Notes: generated by a model from the letters alone, not told the origin. A stretch of DNA of 64,000 nucleotides from Melampsora larici-populina 98AG31 (GCF_000204055.1 NW_006768766.1:2780524-2844523); one strand, 5' to 3'; positions 23,743 to 36,665 are shown, numbered from the stretch's first letter. Numbers and translations are program-made.

Positions 23743-24067
23743 GATATATACGAGTGCACTTCGAGAGTGTGAGAGCATCTGCACCCGGCCGTGCAAAACA
23801 GACCGGATTGGTATGACTTCAATTTTGATTTGGACAGCAAATAAGGCTGATTGTGCAATTTGTGTGAAAAACAATAAAACCACAGCATTGTGTGCCATGG
23901 ATCTCCAGAGAGTATGAGTATGAACCCTTTCAGCTGCAAGGGCAAGGTTGGGGAGTGATGGATGAGGTGGTCTGATTGGTTCTCCAAGGACACCAAACTG
24001 TCCAGACATGTTTGAGTCAACAGCCTTGTGTCATGTGGATGGTTCAAAGTGCTGAATTTGGGAGGTA

Positions 24068-24720
24068 CACCAGGGGGTAAATGTCCTCTGGTTATTGAAA
24101 CATTTTCAGTATTTTGGTGACCAGCATTGACCAGAACCAATAAGAAACATGTTTGGTTGCAACACATCTTTTTGTGATTGAATCTCACCTGATAGTTTAG
24201 GGATGCAAATGGGGTTGAATATGTCCCATCAACCCTGGGCCAGCAACGCAGCTGTTGCGCACTGCGCTGCTGGTACGTTGCGGAAATTACACGCCGCACC
24301 GTTGCGCAAGCTCTATATAATTGTTGCGGGTCGAGGTGACCCGCAACAAAGTCCTTGAAATTGATGTTTTTTTCTGACCGCAACAGCACTTGTTGCGTTG
24401 CGGTCCACAAAAGCGCCGGTTTTTGAGGCTTTTTGGCGCTGTTGCGCTTGTTGCGTTGCGCGACGGGTGAGCCGGCGTGCAACTCGGCTTCTCTATTTCA
24501 TGTTGCGGTGCTAGGAGCAACGTAACACAGGTTGTGGCCTGTATGCTACGTGTTGCAGATCAGCGCAGCCGGAAAAGCCTTTGTTGCGCCGTGCTGCGTT
24601 GCTGGCACAGGGTTGGTCCCATCTGAAAACATATCAGAAATGTGTCAACTGAAATAAAAATGGCATGTTTCTGAAACATCTCAAAAACAATTTGGGTGCA
24701 GTGACTTTTACCCCCTGGTG
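24068..24720. mobile_element. TA-flanked Tc1/mariner-type MITE with a nested insertion
   Basis: CACCAGGGGGTAAA (24068-24081) is mirrored by TTTACCCCCTGGTG ending at 24720, each flanked outside by TA. Outside the nested hAT-type MITE only about 260 bp belong to it. No transposase is present. A lone CACCAGGGGGTAAA at 50240-50253 is a probable fragment of the same family. Confidence 0.65.
24231..24615. mobile_element. hAT-type MITE (385 bp) with 7-8 bp target duplication
   Basis: The terminal inverted repeats are AACCCTGGGCCAGCAACGCA and the mirror of CAACCCTGTGCCAGCAACGC. The flanks are GTCCCATC at 24223-24230 and again at 24616-24623. The interior is GC-richer than its surroundings and saturated with GTTGCG/CGCAAC words in both orientations, giving nested hairpins. 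The 247-codon minus-strand frame through it (24482-23739) runs across element borders and is not a gene. Confidence 0.8.
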
Positions 24721-26742
24721 TATATACAGGACAAATATTTCATACCCATTGAGGGGTCCCAGCAATGTACAGCAAAATTTGAGCAAAACAGCCTGATCAC
24801 CTGAGCACTACCAAAATTGTCAATTGAAGGAATCTGAAGGAATAGGTTGACCTGAGATGTTACAGATGGCATCTGAATAGGGGACCCAGCTTATATGGTT
24901 GTTGTGAGGTACGCGTAGCGCAAACTGCAAAGCGGTGGCGCAACAAAAAATGCATTACATCTGTGAGATGCTAAACTAGAATCTAGAACGGAAATGTAAG
25001 AGAGAAATAGAAGAGAAAAACATCAGCCCCTATGGGGTGGCCTGTGGCAAAAACTACAACTACCCTTAAACATAACACACTTTCTGAAATGAAAGATATA
25101 CTATAAAATAAAAAGACAACTCACTTCCTAAAATACAATTATATTATAAAATAAAGCCTTTGGAATGAGTGATAATAATGAGGTAAAAAAGAAACATAAT
25201 AAGAAATAGTAAACTAAGAGACATGAAAACAGAAAAAGAAACTAATATATGAGAAGATAAGTTTTTTTTTCAAACATAAAAGGTGGGGGTGGGTGGGAAA
25301 TTGAAAAGTCAGAAAAATAAACTCAATTGATAGTATTGTATCTGTATTGACAGATGATGATGATGTGGGAGAAGAGATAGATGGAGTGGGAGGAAACACA
25401 GAGGTCAAGTAAACCTCTGTATTGTGTTCAACCTAACCAAAACATGGTTAGACCACAATAGTTTTCCTTCTGCTCTCTACTGGGAAACAAGCTCAGTTAT
25501 ATGAGCTGTTTCTGGAAACAATTGTGAGTATTCATTTGCTCTGCCTTCTCTTTTTGCATCTCTGTGTTACCTATTCAACTTGGTTAATAGAGCACCAACC
25601 ACGAAGAAAACAATCCTTTTTGGAGAATTCAGGAAAGTGTACAATGCTCACCTGTATGCAAGCATTGATCTTGGCCCCTGTGATGTGTGGATATAGATCA
25701 GCATGAGCCCTGCTTGCTTGGGAGCGGGGACAAGCAAGAATCTACCCCAAGCACTTTTTGAAAATGCTTCCTGGCTTCCAAGCCTCCCCCTCCCCGCCGG
25801 GGATCTCTATGTACGTCTTCAGACCGTTCCCTGCCACCAAAAATGGCGGCCCTACCAAAATATTGGTTCCCCATTGAGTGTTAGCCAGTAGAGCCTGCTA
25901 GAGCAGAAAATGTTTGTACATTCTTTTTATGAGTGAGTTCCAGCTCATTTTCTCCTTTCTTAGGCAAGTGTTTCAATGTATTTGCCTTCCTATGAACTGT
26001 TATTAGGTCTTTCCCACCTTTAAATTCTTGGTATCTGCCCTCAATAGCATACATTTCTGCTATGATTATGGTAGCTTGGTTCCCCAATAAAAACCGGGGA
26101 TCCTCATACCCCAGCCCAGCTCCTGTTCTGTTGGAGTTGATACGGGGCCGGGGGGGTGAGATAACAAGCCCAAGGCACCGTACCAACGGTACAGAAGCCG
26201 GAGATCCCCGAGCATGTGGGTAACGGGGCTCATGCTGAGATATATATAATGAATATGTGTTGTAGAACTTATAACCCGACAAGGGTTATACAGAGCGTGA
26301 AGGGGATAGTCTACCAATAAAAGACTAGTAGAAGATGTCTATGGACTGCCCTCCTAAAACAAGACAATAAGAAGGTGAGACTCTGTTGAATTGAGTACTG
26401 ATAAGGCACCAGAGAAAAGTATCTTTACAGATCCAAAAGCACACAGATTTTAACTCAAAAGCACAATTTAATTTCTCTTAACACTGCTATAGTGTTATTC
26501 CAACATGATAACTAAGAAGATAAAGCAATATCTTTTTGATATCATTCCCAATAAGTCTTTTTTACTATAACACTAAAGTAAACTTCTCGGTATGGCTGTA
26601 ATAAAGGGTGTATTTAAGTGACAAGGTACTGCTAAAATAAGTTTATAATGATAAAAAAAATGATAAATGCGTAGATGATAAAGAAAACAGATGAACAACA
26701 ATCCCAAAATCATCCATGAGTATATATATTAATGTGTTACTA
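24721..26742. other. Intergenic, repeat remnants
   Basis: No gene is supported. About 26390-26700 resembles, in reverse orientation, part of the CACTA element interior (about 18600-18900). Around 26085-26200 is a GC-rich patch (CGGGGATC, ACGGGGCCGGGGGGGTG). The rest is AT-rich. Confidence 0.45.
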
Positions 26743-26790
26743 TAGTGCATGGAGGCAAATCGTTGTCAAATTCAAAAGAAGGCCCGAAAC

Positions 26791-29700
26791 AACACTGGGT
26801 AAGCTGAGCTATCCGTAGCTCGTGCGCAGCAGTTTTCTGCACCAGCTCCGCTCCCCTGGGAGCGTAGCTCTTTGGATGAGCACACAGTTGCGCTACGGGG
26901 CCCGGGAAAAAGTTCATTTTTTAAAACCGCTACGCTCTGGCCAGCAAAGCACCGTTATCCGGCACCGTTAGCTCTTGTGCCGGGGTCAGAGCCCAATTGG
27001 GTATGATACATCATCATGTGTGATGGAACATCCAGATTGGGCACTTATGCGCCACCCCCTCTTGCTAAACAATCACAAACCGACGCACATACCCCATCTG
27101 GCCTATATACTGTTGCATGAGGCCTAACCCACATGCCAGGGATTTGATGGCCACCCAAATACTGGATTGTGGAACTGGAATCCAAATATATTTGATGGTA
27201 CGCAAGGCAGGAATTTTCCCTCTCCCTTTTTCATCATCTTCCTCCCTCATTGTTCTCATTTTAATACTATTATTCATCTTATTCATAATACTAATCCTTT
27301 TATCCATCGTAATCACCGTTTCTTAAAATCAATTTCTATCATAAATATAGTCTATCATGTCCTCAGTCATCTCTAAACCTCTGTCGCAGACTCGCACACA
27401 AACCAGAAACCCTGGAATGATTGCCCCAAGTCCCGATTCACGTCGTCGTATTTCGATCAAAAGCATCATCACAGCCAAGACTCAAACCAAACAAAAGCAA
27501 AAGACCAGTTCTACAGTCACAATTGTTACCACTGATGAAGAATCTGGATCCGAAGCAAGCTTGGAATCTCCGATCGTCAAAAAGAAGCAGAAAAGCAAAC
27601 CTAAGAAGAAGCCATCCAAAGTCAATTAGGTTAGTTACAGTCCTATCTGAATAGTGTCCACTTTTTCTAATATGTTCTCTGTTTCTTACACCTTGAACCA
27701 CTCCTTGAACCAATAGCATGCGCCCGGAAACGTCATCAGAGAAATTATGCGAGCCGATTCAGACAAAGAGAATCAAAAGATCAAAGCAAAAAGACGCAAG
27801 CTTGACAAACCCGACACTGAGATTGCCAAACTCAAGGATTACTACGAACCACCATTCCACGGTGTGAACAAGAAAGGAGTATCTGATGTGTGTTTCTCTT
27901 GTTTTTTATATTCGTCTTGTCATGATTAAGCAAAGATTTAACATCTTCTATTCTTCTGATCTCACTCCAGGACCCAACTAAGGCCCCACTCTCGTACCCA
28001 TGTTGCTTCTGCCCGAGAGACAATAAAGATCCAGTCAGAGTCAGTTTAAGCAACCTCACTGGCAATCTCCGAGTCCATCGAGATGGATCTACTCAAGACG
28101 GCCGATCGGACGTTGGCTGCCCTGGTTGACTCAGGGCTTGAGAGCAAGATCCTTTACTTGCCCCCCCCTCAGTTGCCAAAACTCGTAGGGAACTTGCCAA
28201 GTCCAAGGGCCCCATGGACCCTTTTGTAATTTCTACCCCATCCACCACATTCTCCAACCTTACCCTAAATCAAATGGTGTGCACTTGGCTCATCCGCCAA
28301 GAACAACCGTGGAGTAGGGTTGAAGATGCTATCCTACAAGGTATGGTCCAATACCTTCAAAAGGACGCACACCTGTATGGTCAACGGTGGGCTGCTGACG
28401 AGGCCAAACAGATCAACTTATCCCTCAAAGAGAATGTAATCTTGGAATTACAGGTAAGAAATCGTTTGACTGATACTATTACAGTTGCGGTGACTGATCT
28501 GGTTTTGAAATTGTGTTTTAGGGTCTCAACTCAAAGTTCAACCTGGTTCATGACAGCTGGACCACAAAGGGAAACTGTCATGCATTCATTGGTGCGGCAG
28601 TCACCTTTATTGATGACAACTGGAAGTATCGATCCCGTCACCTTACTCTCAAGTTAATTGTATGGCATCACCACGGCCCTTGGCTTGCCAAACCAATGGT
28701 CAACATTTTGGTTAAGCACGGGCTTTTTCAAAAGATAAGTAAAGTTCCTTGACTTAAATCCTTATGTTTTTTCAGTGCACTGATATCATTTGTTTATATT
28801 ATTACATGCTCAGTCAGACGACCAATTCTGGGTCAAATAACAAGACCATGGCTCAAGAAATGCACAGACAGTTTGCAGCCAAAGACAACCACTCTTACAA
28901 GTGGGACCCAAACAGTATGCATGTGTTTTGTTTTTGCCACAAGATTGCCTTAATTGTGAATGCAGGCTTGGCAGCCTTAGGTGTGAAAGCACCTCCACCT
29001 AGGAAGGCGAAGGAATGCAATCAAGGTAATTTCCCCACCATTTTCAAAAGTATCACTGAGGAAGAAGAAGACCTCCCAGTAGCACCACCAATCAATCCAA
29101 AACAGCCTCCCCGATCCAATTCGGCATTCAAAGATCACGACCCTGAGCACGACTTACAAGACCTGGAAAATCCACCAGTAGTAGTTGCTGACCTTGATGA
29201 CGAGAAAGAGTGGGACTTAGCTGATGCTGAAGACAAGTCTTGTCCTCAACTTGCAATCAAATAGAATGAAGTGCAACCCACGCACTGTCGAGAAGCAAAC
29301 CATGTGGATTATATTCTGCGCAAGGTAAGTTAAACTTTCTGTCACATTGTGTAAATTATTGTTTTTGATTCCTTTTCTCTTGACAACAAGGTGGACTTCA
29401 TTGTTCGTCGAATCACTCGGTCTGCGGCCTGGCGCAAGGAATTTGAAAGAGTAAGTAAGCAGAAAGGTTTTAGTGGCTTGCTCATAGCAGGATATGGAAT
29501 CAGATGGAATATCAAATATATTAGCCGTCACAAAGCGTGGCTTGCCCAAGATGTTAGTTCTTTTAATCTATCATATCATATCTGCACATAAAATGACCAT
29601 AAACTGATCTTTACTTATCTTTCTTTACTTTAAGGTCATCAATCAATTATGTCGAGATGACTTGAATATAGTCCATGCTAAGAATTGCCCCGCTTGTCTG

Positions 29701-31247
29701 AACAAGAAGCCCTACGGTTATCTCCATGAATTGGAAATGACTACCTCTGAATGGGCTCAAGTTCGCAAGATTAATGACAAGCTTGAGGTAAGTGTAGTGT
29801 ATTCCTTCATTTATCTTCTCTTCTTGTCTCGTCTATCATCTTATCCTAATTTCACACATGACTCTGACTTCGTTTCCTGGACTTCCAAGCCCTTCTTGAA
29901 GATGACCCTTGCTATGGAAGGCAACGGTCCGACAGGTTGCATGGTTATTCCCCAATATGTGGAGCTGCGTAACTCTCTTGAAAAGAAGATTCAGCCGCTC
30001 AGCACCACCGATGGAATCTATCCAATGCTGGCAAAGATGAAGGAAAAGACTATCGACTACCTCAATGAAGCCCTTGGGTGCGAGACCCTGGTCATGGCAA
30101 CAACTCTCCATCCTTTTTTCCGACTAAGATTCTTTGTGAAATGGTTTGGAGTGGATCATGCTGTCACTATGAAAGCAGAAGCAACCCTCCGACGTCTGCA
30201 TCGGGGGTACGAGCTTGCAACACCTACTGGAAACAAACCGACCACCTCTCAACAAGCCAAAGCCTCAAAGAATCCTGTGACTTCCTCCCCCAAGCCTGAT
30301 ATATTTCTCAGTGACTCAGAATCAGAACCCGAAGTAGAAGAGTCCGACAATATAGCTTTAAAAAATTATTTACGAGGTACTGATAAGATGAAAGCGGAGG
30401 ATTATGATGTTCAAGATTGCAAATCTAGTCTGGAATGGTGGAAAGTGAGTTTTTTCTCAATCTTTCATTTTACTTTTGACAATTAGATTGATAAACTTTT
30501 GACAATTAGATTGATAAAATCAATGTCCATTCAAACATTTCTTAGGTACATGAAAGGAGCTATCAAGTGCTTGCGCGCATGGCCAAGGACTACTTGGCAT
30601 TGACCGGATCTTCTTGCGCCGCGGAACGCATCTTTTCATGCGCATCAGATGTGTGCTGTTTGAGTCAAGGTAGCTTGATAGCTCAAACAATCAAAATGCT
30701 TGTGTCAAGCAGATTATGGTTGAGAGAAGGTGTGGACCTAGGTATAGGATTTGAAGACCTTGTGAAGGTTTTCAAGATGATGGGAATTGCAATGAATTGA
30801 AAAGACTTTATTGGTTTCTTTCAATTTCATTTTTTACATTTTATTTATTTATTGTGTTCTTTACTTTCATTAAAGAATGTTCAATCTACAGTTCTCTACA
30901 CTCGTTATAATTGAAGACTTTTTAATTCACACTTTCTCTACACTCATTTTACTACATCTTACTTTAATCAATTCTCTTTTGTTCACTTGTCTTTCAACAT
31001 CAAGCTACGGCTTTTGGCTGTGTAGCTGGAGCTGTAACGGTTGGCGCAGCGTGCCTCCCACAGTCTGCAAACACAGCTGTTAACGGCCGTAGCGCAGCTC
31101 ATTGGAGCTGCGCTACGGGGATTTAGTCTATAGATTATGCATAAAAGAGCTGCGTTAACGAGTTAACACGGCAAGATAGGCTAAGAAACAGCTGCACTCA
31201 CGGTTAACTGGCTCGTAGCGTGTCGCAGCGCAGCTTACCCAGTGTTG
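26791..31247 (+). mobile_element. hAT transposon, 4.46 kb
   Basis: The left end AACACTGGGTAAGCTG is mirrored by CAGCTTACCCAGTGTT at the right. The flanks CCCGAAAC (26783-26790) and CCTGAAAC (31248-31255) form an 8-bp target duplication with one C/T difference, the hallmark length for hAT. The pre-insertion site is visible in the paralogous MITE at 34959-35264. Subterminal regions are rich in GTAGCG/CGCTACG words. It carries one transposase gene, now broken. Confidence 0.85.
27357..30800 (+). pseudogene. hAT-family transposase with BED-like zinc finger (inactivated)
   Basis: Exon pieces run from an ATG at 27357 to the stop at 30800. A basic Ser/Lys-rich N-terminus (to about 27625) and a second piece (27747-27888) lead to a BED-like finger, YPCCFCPRD...NLRVHRDG, at about 27995-28080. 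Next come GLNSKFNLVHDSWTTKGNCH (about 28522), TFIDDNWKYRSRHLTLK, QTTNSGSNNKTMAQEM (about 28812) and CFCHKIALIVNAGL (about 28930). Then come LIAGYGIRWNIKY (about 29485) and the C-terminal dimerisation block YLALTGSSCAAERIFS (about 30588). Damage: the frame changes after the finger at about 28120-28170, partly at a run of C, and TAG at 29262-29264 stops the frame. The start exon's 3' splice is unclear. Its family role is cut-and-paste transposition in the nucleus. Confidence 0.82.
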
Positions 31248-31475
31248 CCTGAAACAATTGCTACACCTCAAAACCTATTGTATAAACAAGCCGCTTGGAG
31301 TTCTGGAATGCTCTCATCAAGCGCATTCCATGCATATCTTTTTGGTTATTTTTTTAAAAAAGAGTATATCTATATCCACTGTAAACATCATTCAACTTCC
31401 CCAATTTGGCAGAGGAAAATGATTAATAGTACAGTTTTTCATAAAAGAATCTAATACTGCACACCTGGGCCATTT

Positions 31476-31900
31476 CACCCACACTACATATGTGCAGCAA
31501 GCTAAGTCAATAGTTGTCTATCATGTACATACAGGTCTGCTCAGTTTTTTGCCCATCAGAATAAATAAATCACATGTTATACCACATGTAACTTTTTCGA
31601 CTTTGAAATTTTTTTCCCAAAAATTCACTACATATAATTCTGTAGCTGCTCAGGCAATATTGTTGAAGCTATGTCTTAGTAACAGAAAGTGTGTTACATG
31701 CAGTTGAGTTGATGAGATCACACCAAAACATTGAGTCAGTGTATGTAGTCAATCTTTTGGAAGCTTTTTTCAATCTGAAAGAAGTTACAGCATGTATTAC
31801 ATATGAATAACTTGTCCTGATGAGCAGATAACTGAGCAGAACTGTATGTACATGATAACCACATATTCACTGAGCCTGCTACACATATGTAGTGTGGGTG
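31476..31900. mobile_element. MITE with CACCCACACTACATATGTG ends
   Basis: CACCCACACTACATATGTG at 31476 is mirrored by CACATATGTAGTGTGGGTG ending at 31900. The arms stay matched for about 95 bp (ATCATGTACATACAG, CTGCTCAGTT). A diverged third relative of the arm lies at about 33640-33720. It is non-coding. Target duplication was not resolved. Confidence 0.7.
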
Positions 31901-32287
31901 TAAACCTATTGTATAAACAAGCTAGACCATTTTATGACAAATCATACTCCCAATCATTTTTCCCTGCCCACTTGGGGAACCCGAAGAATGTCTGCAGTGA
32001 TCAAGACATCACGTTTTTCGCATTTTTCTCAGGTTTTGGACTGCTCTCATCCAGAGCAATCCCTGCATATCTTTTTGGAGAAAAATAATGCATATCTTTT
32101 TGGTTGTTTTTTCAAAAGAGTATATCTATACCAAGACATCACCTTTTTAAAAAAAATCCAGCTTTTGGAATGCTCTCATCCAGAGCAATCCCTGCACATC
32201 TTTTTGGAGAGAAATAATCATTTCTTGTTTTTTTTCTGAAGAATCAATCTTCTTTGGCAAATGTATTTTATCTCCGTGAGTTTTTGT
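31901..32287. repeat. Short tandem/dispersed repetition inside the inserted block
   Basis: GGAATGCTCTCATC...GCA(T)TCC...GCATATCTTTTTGG modules recur at about 31310-31345, 32040-32110 and 32168-32205. AAACCTATTGTATAAACAAGC occurs at about 31272 and 31903. The block looks like duplicated pieces of one unknown element. Confidence 0.5.
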
Positions 32288-32515
32288 CATAGGAAGTTGA
32301 GGAAAAGAACAACATGTAACCCAAGAGCTTGTTGACTTGGGACAGTAAACCAAGCTTGAGTTGAATGAGCAGCAAACGATATCAATGATAAAACTAGAAT
32401 CCAACCAGATTGGACAATCTGAAATTTGAGCTGACGGGGCCAAAAGGGCAAATTATCAAGTATTTACCTGTATTTACTTGATCCCAAATTGCCAAGGTCT
32501 TGCCTCCACGCACTA

Positions 32516-34958
32516 TACAACACTTCACAACAATACATATTGGTAATTTAATGACACAGTTCTTAATTCAAAGCCTGTTCCTCCACTTGACAATTAGTAT
32601 ACCAGGATAGTTTGTAGTTTAGAACCCTATGAGATCTTTTTTGCCTTCACCCGTGGCAACCCCTCTGCAAGAATCTCAAAGGGGATATACCAAATGGGAA
32701 CATGGATTGGGGACGCCCAGGAGACTCAGTGGGGATTGGACAGAAGAGTGCTGTTACACTGAAGAAAATGATTGAAAGTGAGCAATAAGAAAAGCAATGC
32801 ATGAGCTTTAGAAAAGCAGGAGCGTTTGAAGGTATTTTGTGTCAAAGAGGGTTATAAAACAAAGAGTAGCAACCAACAAAGCAAGCCTGTGGTTGGGTTA
32901 TGGATTGGGGAACCATGGTCTTGTTAGTGAAGAAAGAACAATGAGGTAACTGTAGCCAGAAAAAGTAATAGGAAGGGTGTGCCATGATCTGCAGTTGTTA
33001 AAGGCTTTTGAAGAGCATGAGACTTTGAAAACAATTGCATACCATAAAGCACTGTACAGTGAAAAGGTATTTAGGGTAAGGGAGAGGGATGAAAGGCTTT
33101 TAAAATTTGAAAAGCAAAATCCTGTCGATCACGTAATCAGCTGACAAGCAGCAGGAAAGTAGGAAGAGAAGAAAAAGCAATTGGAATTAAACTTGAGCAA
33201 ACATTGAAAAAAAACAAGAAAATTTCAATTCTCACCCCAATGTGAGAATCTACTTTTGTCCCTGTGGATATTGCCACTGGAAATGGCTCAAAACCCAACC
33301 AGAATCCTCTATTGTTGAACAATGTACTCAATATTGTTACACAGATTTCAAATCAAGTATGAATGATGGTAGATGGTGGGCAAGCAACCACGACCATAGC
33401 TTCAACCCTTGTGGCTTCTGAACTGAATGAGGAACAACACTTTCTGACATTTACCTGTCAGCATTGAAGAGGTTCCCAGATGGGAACATTTTTGTGGGGG
33501 CTGGATTCCCCTATTGTTACTGTCAGACAGCTTCATGAAAATTTCCCAAGTAGCCATTGTGATATATGTAGTCAGTATTTTGCAATGCTTGTATCAATCT
33601 GAACAATGCTACATAATGTATTACATTTGATTTGCTTATCCAGGTGGGCAGATAGCTGAGCCAACCTGTATGTAGCTGCTAGCTAAGGATTTACTCAGTC
33701 TTTTGCACATATGTAGGATATAATTTATGACTCAGATGTTCAGTCAAATATGGGTTGATGACCCATTCTACTCTGAATCATGTTCCCAGCCTAGGGCTTT
33801 TTCCCACCAAGGAGCCTATTTAATTCTGGAAGTGCTTTGCCCTTTTGGTTGGGTATAGACAGCCTATGTGGTTGTCCATATCTGAAGGGTCAAGGTTGGA
33901 TTTTACACAAGGCGGAAACCATACAGGTTGCTTACAAGGCCTGATGCATTGGGTTTTTCACATGGAATTGTCAAACAACCTGTATTTTGGTTTGTAAAAG
34001 GCCCAGTGCTGATGCTCTGAGTAATACAAAAAATGAGTGACAGAATGATCCCCCTGAGGCTAAAAGATCAAAACTTGCTAAAAGCAGGTGTGGCTAAACT
34101 TATCCAAGTCAAGAACAGCATTATATTATACAGAAAAATTTTTGAATCTTGATATCTGGTTGATAAGGACAAATAAAAGTTATTAGGAAAACAGTTCTTT
34201 TTGAAGTCGATAAAGAAGGGTTTCATGGGTAGTTTACATATGTAATGGTGGTATTAGTAATATTTAAGGTTGCCAAGAGGATTTTCTGGGATTTTTAAGG
34301 TTATATATGATGATGTAACATTACAGGAGCAAGGCGGTATTAGTAATAGCTGTGGAAATGAGGGAAAAGGTGTGAATTTTGTTGAAAATGGAGGTTTTCA
34401 GTGTATTACATATGTCAAATGATGTCAGAATTGAATGGTAGATAGCTCATTCAACGCAGAAGCTTTGATTACACAATTTACAAACTTTAAAACATTACTA
34501 ATGTGAGTGTGTGAAGAAAGTTTCAAGAGGAATAAGAAATTGGAGTGAGCTTTGAATTTTACACTTACATGCATACATGTAACAACATTTACATCCAAAA
34601 ATCTTAACTTCACAGCTCAATAACTCATCCATTACTCATCAGAAGTACATGATATGGCACCATCTATTAATCAGTATCACAAGCTCTATAATATGCACCT
34701 TAGTAATCAAACATTGGACATCATTTGAACAAACCAGTAACTTCAAAGATAGGTTTTCAGCCAGATTACAAGGAAAGAATCACCTGTAGTCATCATAAGA
34801 AGTTCTGTGTGACATCTAATTAAATCATTGATCACTCTTGGCTGTGTAAATTACATCATATATTAGTAACAAACTCATTAAATTGTGCCATCACATGGTT
34901 TTGGGGTTTTTTGGTCAAAATTGGTTGGTTTTTGAGGCTGTTGACCATTGTAAGAGTA
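32516..34958. other. Intergenic, repeat-derived
   Basis: No credible gene. About 34150-34460 resembles 17820-18125 in the same orientation (shared words: GTTGATAAG, AAGTTATTA, GTTTACATATGTAA, GGTATTAGTAAT, GTTGCCAAG, TCATTC(A/G)ACGCAGAA). About 33640-33720 resembles the 31476-31900 MITE arm. Confidence 0.5.
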
Positions 34959-35264
34959 TAGTGCTTGGAGGCAAGACCTTGGCAATTTGAGATCAAGTAA
35001 ATACAGGGTAATATTTGATAATTTGCCCCTGCCAGCTCAAATTTCAGATCCTTCAATCTGGTTGGATTCTAGTTTTTTTGTCAAAATCATTTGCTGCTCC
35101 TTCAACTCAAGCTCGGTTTACTGTCCCAAGTCAAGAATCTCTTGGGTTACAAGTTGTTCTTTTCCTCAGAACTCTGATTGGCTGGTTGATACCATAAGTT
35201 TTGAGGTGTAGCAATTGTTTTGGGCCTTCTTTTGAATTTGACAATGATTTGCCTCCACGCACTA
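34959..35264. mobile_element. Compact TA-flanked MITE (306 bp)
   Basis: The ends TAGTGCTTGGAGGCAA and TTGCCTCCACGCACTA are mirrored, with TA at 34957-34958 and 35265-35266. It is the uninterrupted counterpart, in reverse orientation, of 26743-32515, and so shows what that element looked like before insertion. No coding sequence. Confidence 0.8.
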
Positions 35265-36487
35265 TATTGCATTCCTCTTGGAAAACTTTGTAGTTGTGCA
35301 AAGCGGAGGTAGCAATTGTTGAAATCAAGTGGCTGTAGTGGGCGGGCCCACCTATTCTCTAGTTTAAGTCTCAAGTACAGTACACAAATAGGATTTTTAT
35401 TTGTTTTTTTCCAAACCTCAATAACTCAGTCAATTTATATGAGAAAGGTTAGAGCATCCACTATTGTTGCAGCAAAAGTTTTGATAAATTTTTCACAGTA
35501 CTGATTTGAGATGGTAAATTAGGCACAGACACATGGAAATCCACTTTTGTCTCAGTAAATACCATTCTGTTCAATATCTAGTGTACAGAAAAGACTCTGT
35601 CCCACTATTGTGTGTTCAGGTATGTTGTGTAAAAAATCTTCAAATTGCAAATCATCAAGTTGAATTTTTCTTGTTTCTAAACACTCAATCCAAAAACAAA
35701 TTTGAAAAAAAAATGAAAACAAATGATTTGACACCAGGGGGACTGAATACAACTGGGAAACAGTACCAAAATGTGATAGGTACAAAGGAAAAGAGTATGT
35801 TCAATACTTATGTTGAGACTTGGCATGAGAAGTTAGGTGTATGATGATCAAGAAGCAAATAGGAGAGGTATAGTCAAAACTTTGATTTTTGAGAGTGGTG
35901 GTGAGATGTTCAACTTGGTAAAGTCCAGTAGCTTTGTGGATATGGTATTACATATTCTGTTGGTAACTGACCCATAAAATTGTGATAGCAGACAACTATC
36001 CTTTTGACAACAAATTGAAATTATCTTGAAAACATTTTGAAGTCATGGGGTGCATTGTCCTGCCAGTGACCACTTGTTGAGTACTGTGTCTAGACCCCAA
36101 CACCGTGCAATGCTTCATAACCGTCATTTGGAGGAGAATGGCAGGAGAATACTCAAGGAATTTAGAGAGGAAGTACTTGACCTCACAAGGAATTTTTGCA
36201 CTCTTTACACCACTGTGGGCAAAAAAGAAATTCTGAGTCAGGAGCCTCTCACCTTTCTCCTCACTTTGTGCTCTTTGTGGTCTCACATACAACTCTTGTG
36301 TACATGTTTGCAGTCCCTGTGGCCTGAGATTTCCGCTGGAACTTGAAGGCTTCCATTACTATCTCTTTCAGGTCACATCTCAATATACACTTTTTGCTCA
36401 CATTGTTATAAAACACATTTTATTCTTGATTTTTGCTCAGGAATGGTTCAAAGTGTGTTTTTTTGGTATACAACCAATATTGATATA
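35265..36487. other. Intergenic, no gene recognised
   Basis: Two frames of about 100 codons (35533-35844 and 36050-36346, plus strand) have no domain or splice support and are not called. Otherwise AT-rich sequence. Confidence 0.4.
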
Positions 36488-36665
36488 CAGTCAACTCTGA
36501 AATAACCCATACCACTTGTAACACATACTCTGGCCTAACCCATGTTTTTTTTGGTTCATAATTTTCACTTTTCAGCCCAGAAGACCATTGTGATAACACA
36601 TACTCTATGAAAACCCATACCTTTTGGGTTCCATAAAAAGGTATGGGTTGTTTCAGAGACAACTG
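36488..36665. mobile_element. Pogo/Tc1-mariner-like MITE (178 bp)
   Basis: CAGTCAACTCTGAAATAACC at the left is mirrored by GGTTGTTTCAGAGACAACTG at the right, with TA on both outer sides (36486-36487, 36666-36667). CAGT-starting ends with a TA duplication fit the pogo/Fot1 group. There is no transposase. Confidence 0.75.

Larger units (their letters stand above)
26743..32515. mobile_element. TA-flanked MITE blown apart by nested insertions
   Basis: The left end TAGTGCATGGAGGCAA (26743) and right end TTGCCTCCACGCACTA (ending 32515) are mirror images flanked by TA. Read from the left, about 48 bp match the reverse complement of the compact copy at 34959-35264. The match resumes at 31256 (AATTGCTACACCTCAAAAC) and again from about 32288 to 32515. 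Two blocks are therefore inserted: a 4.46-kb hAT element (26791-31247) and about 1 kb (about 31275-32287) that itself contains a MITE (31476-31900). Confidence 0.72.

Noticed and set aside
23739..24482. 247-codon minus-strand open frame
   Set aside because: It crosses the borders of the nested MITEs, and its composition follows GTTGCG repeats. No domain.
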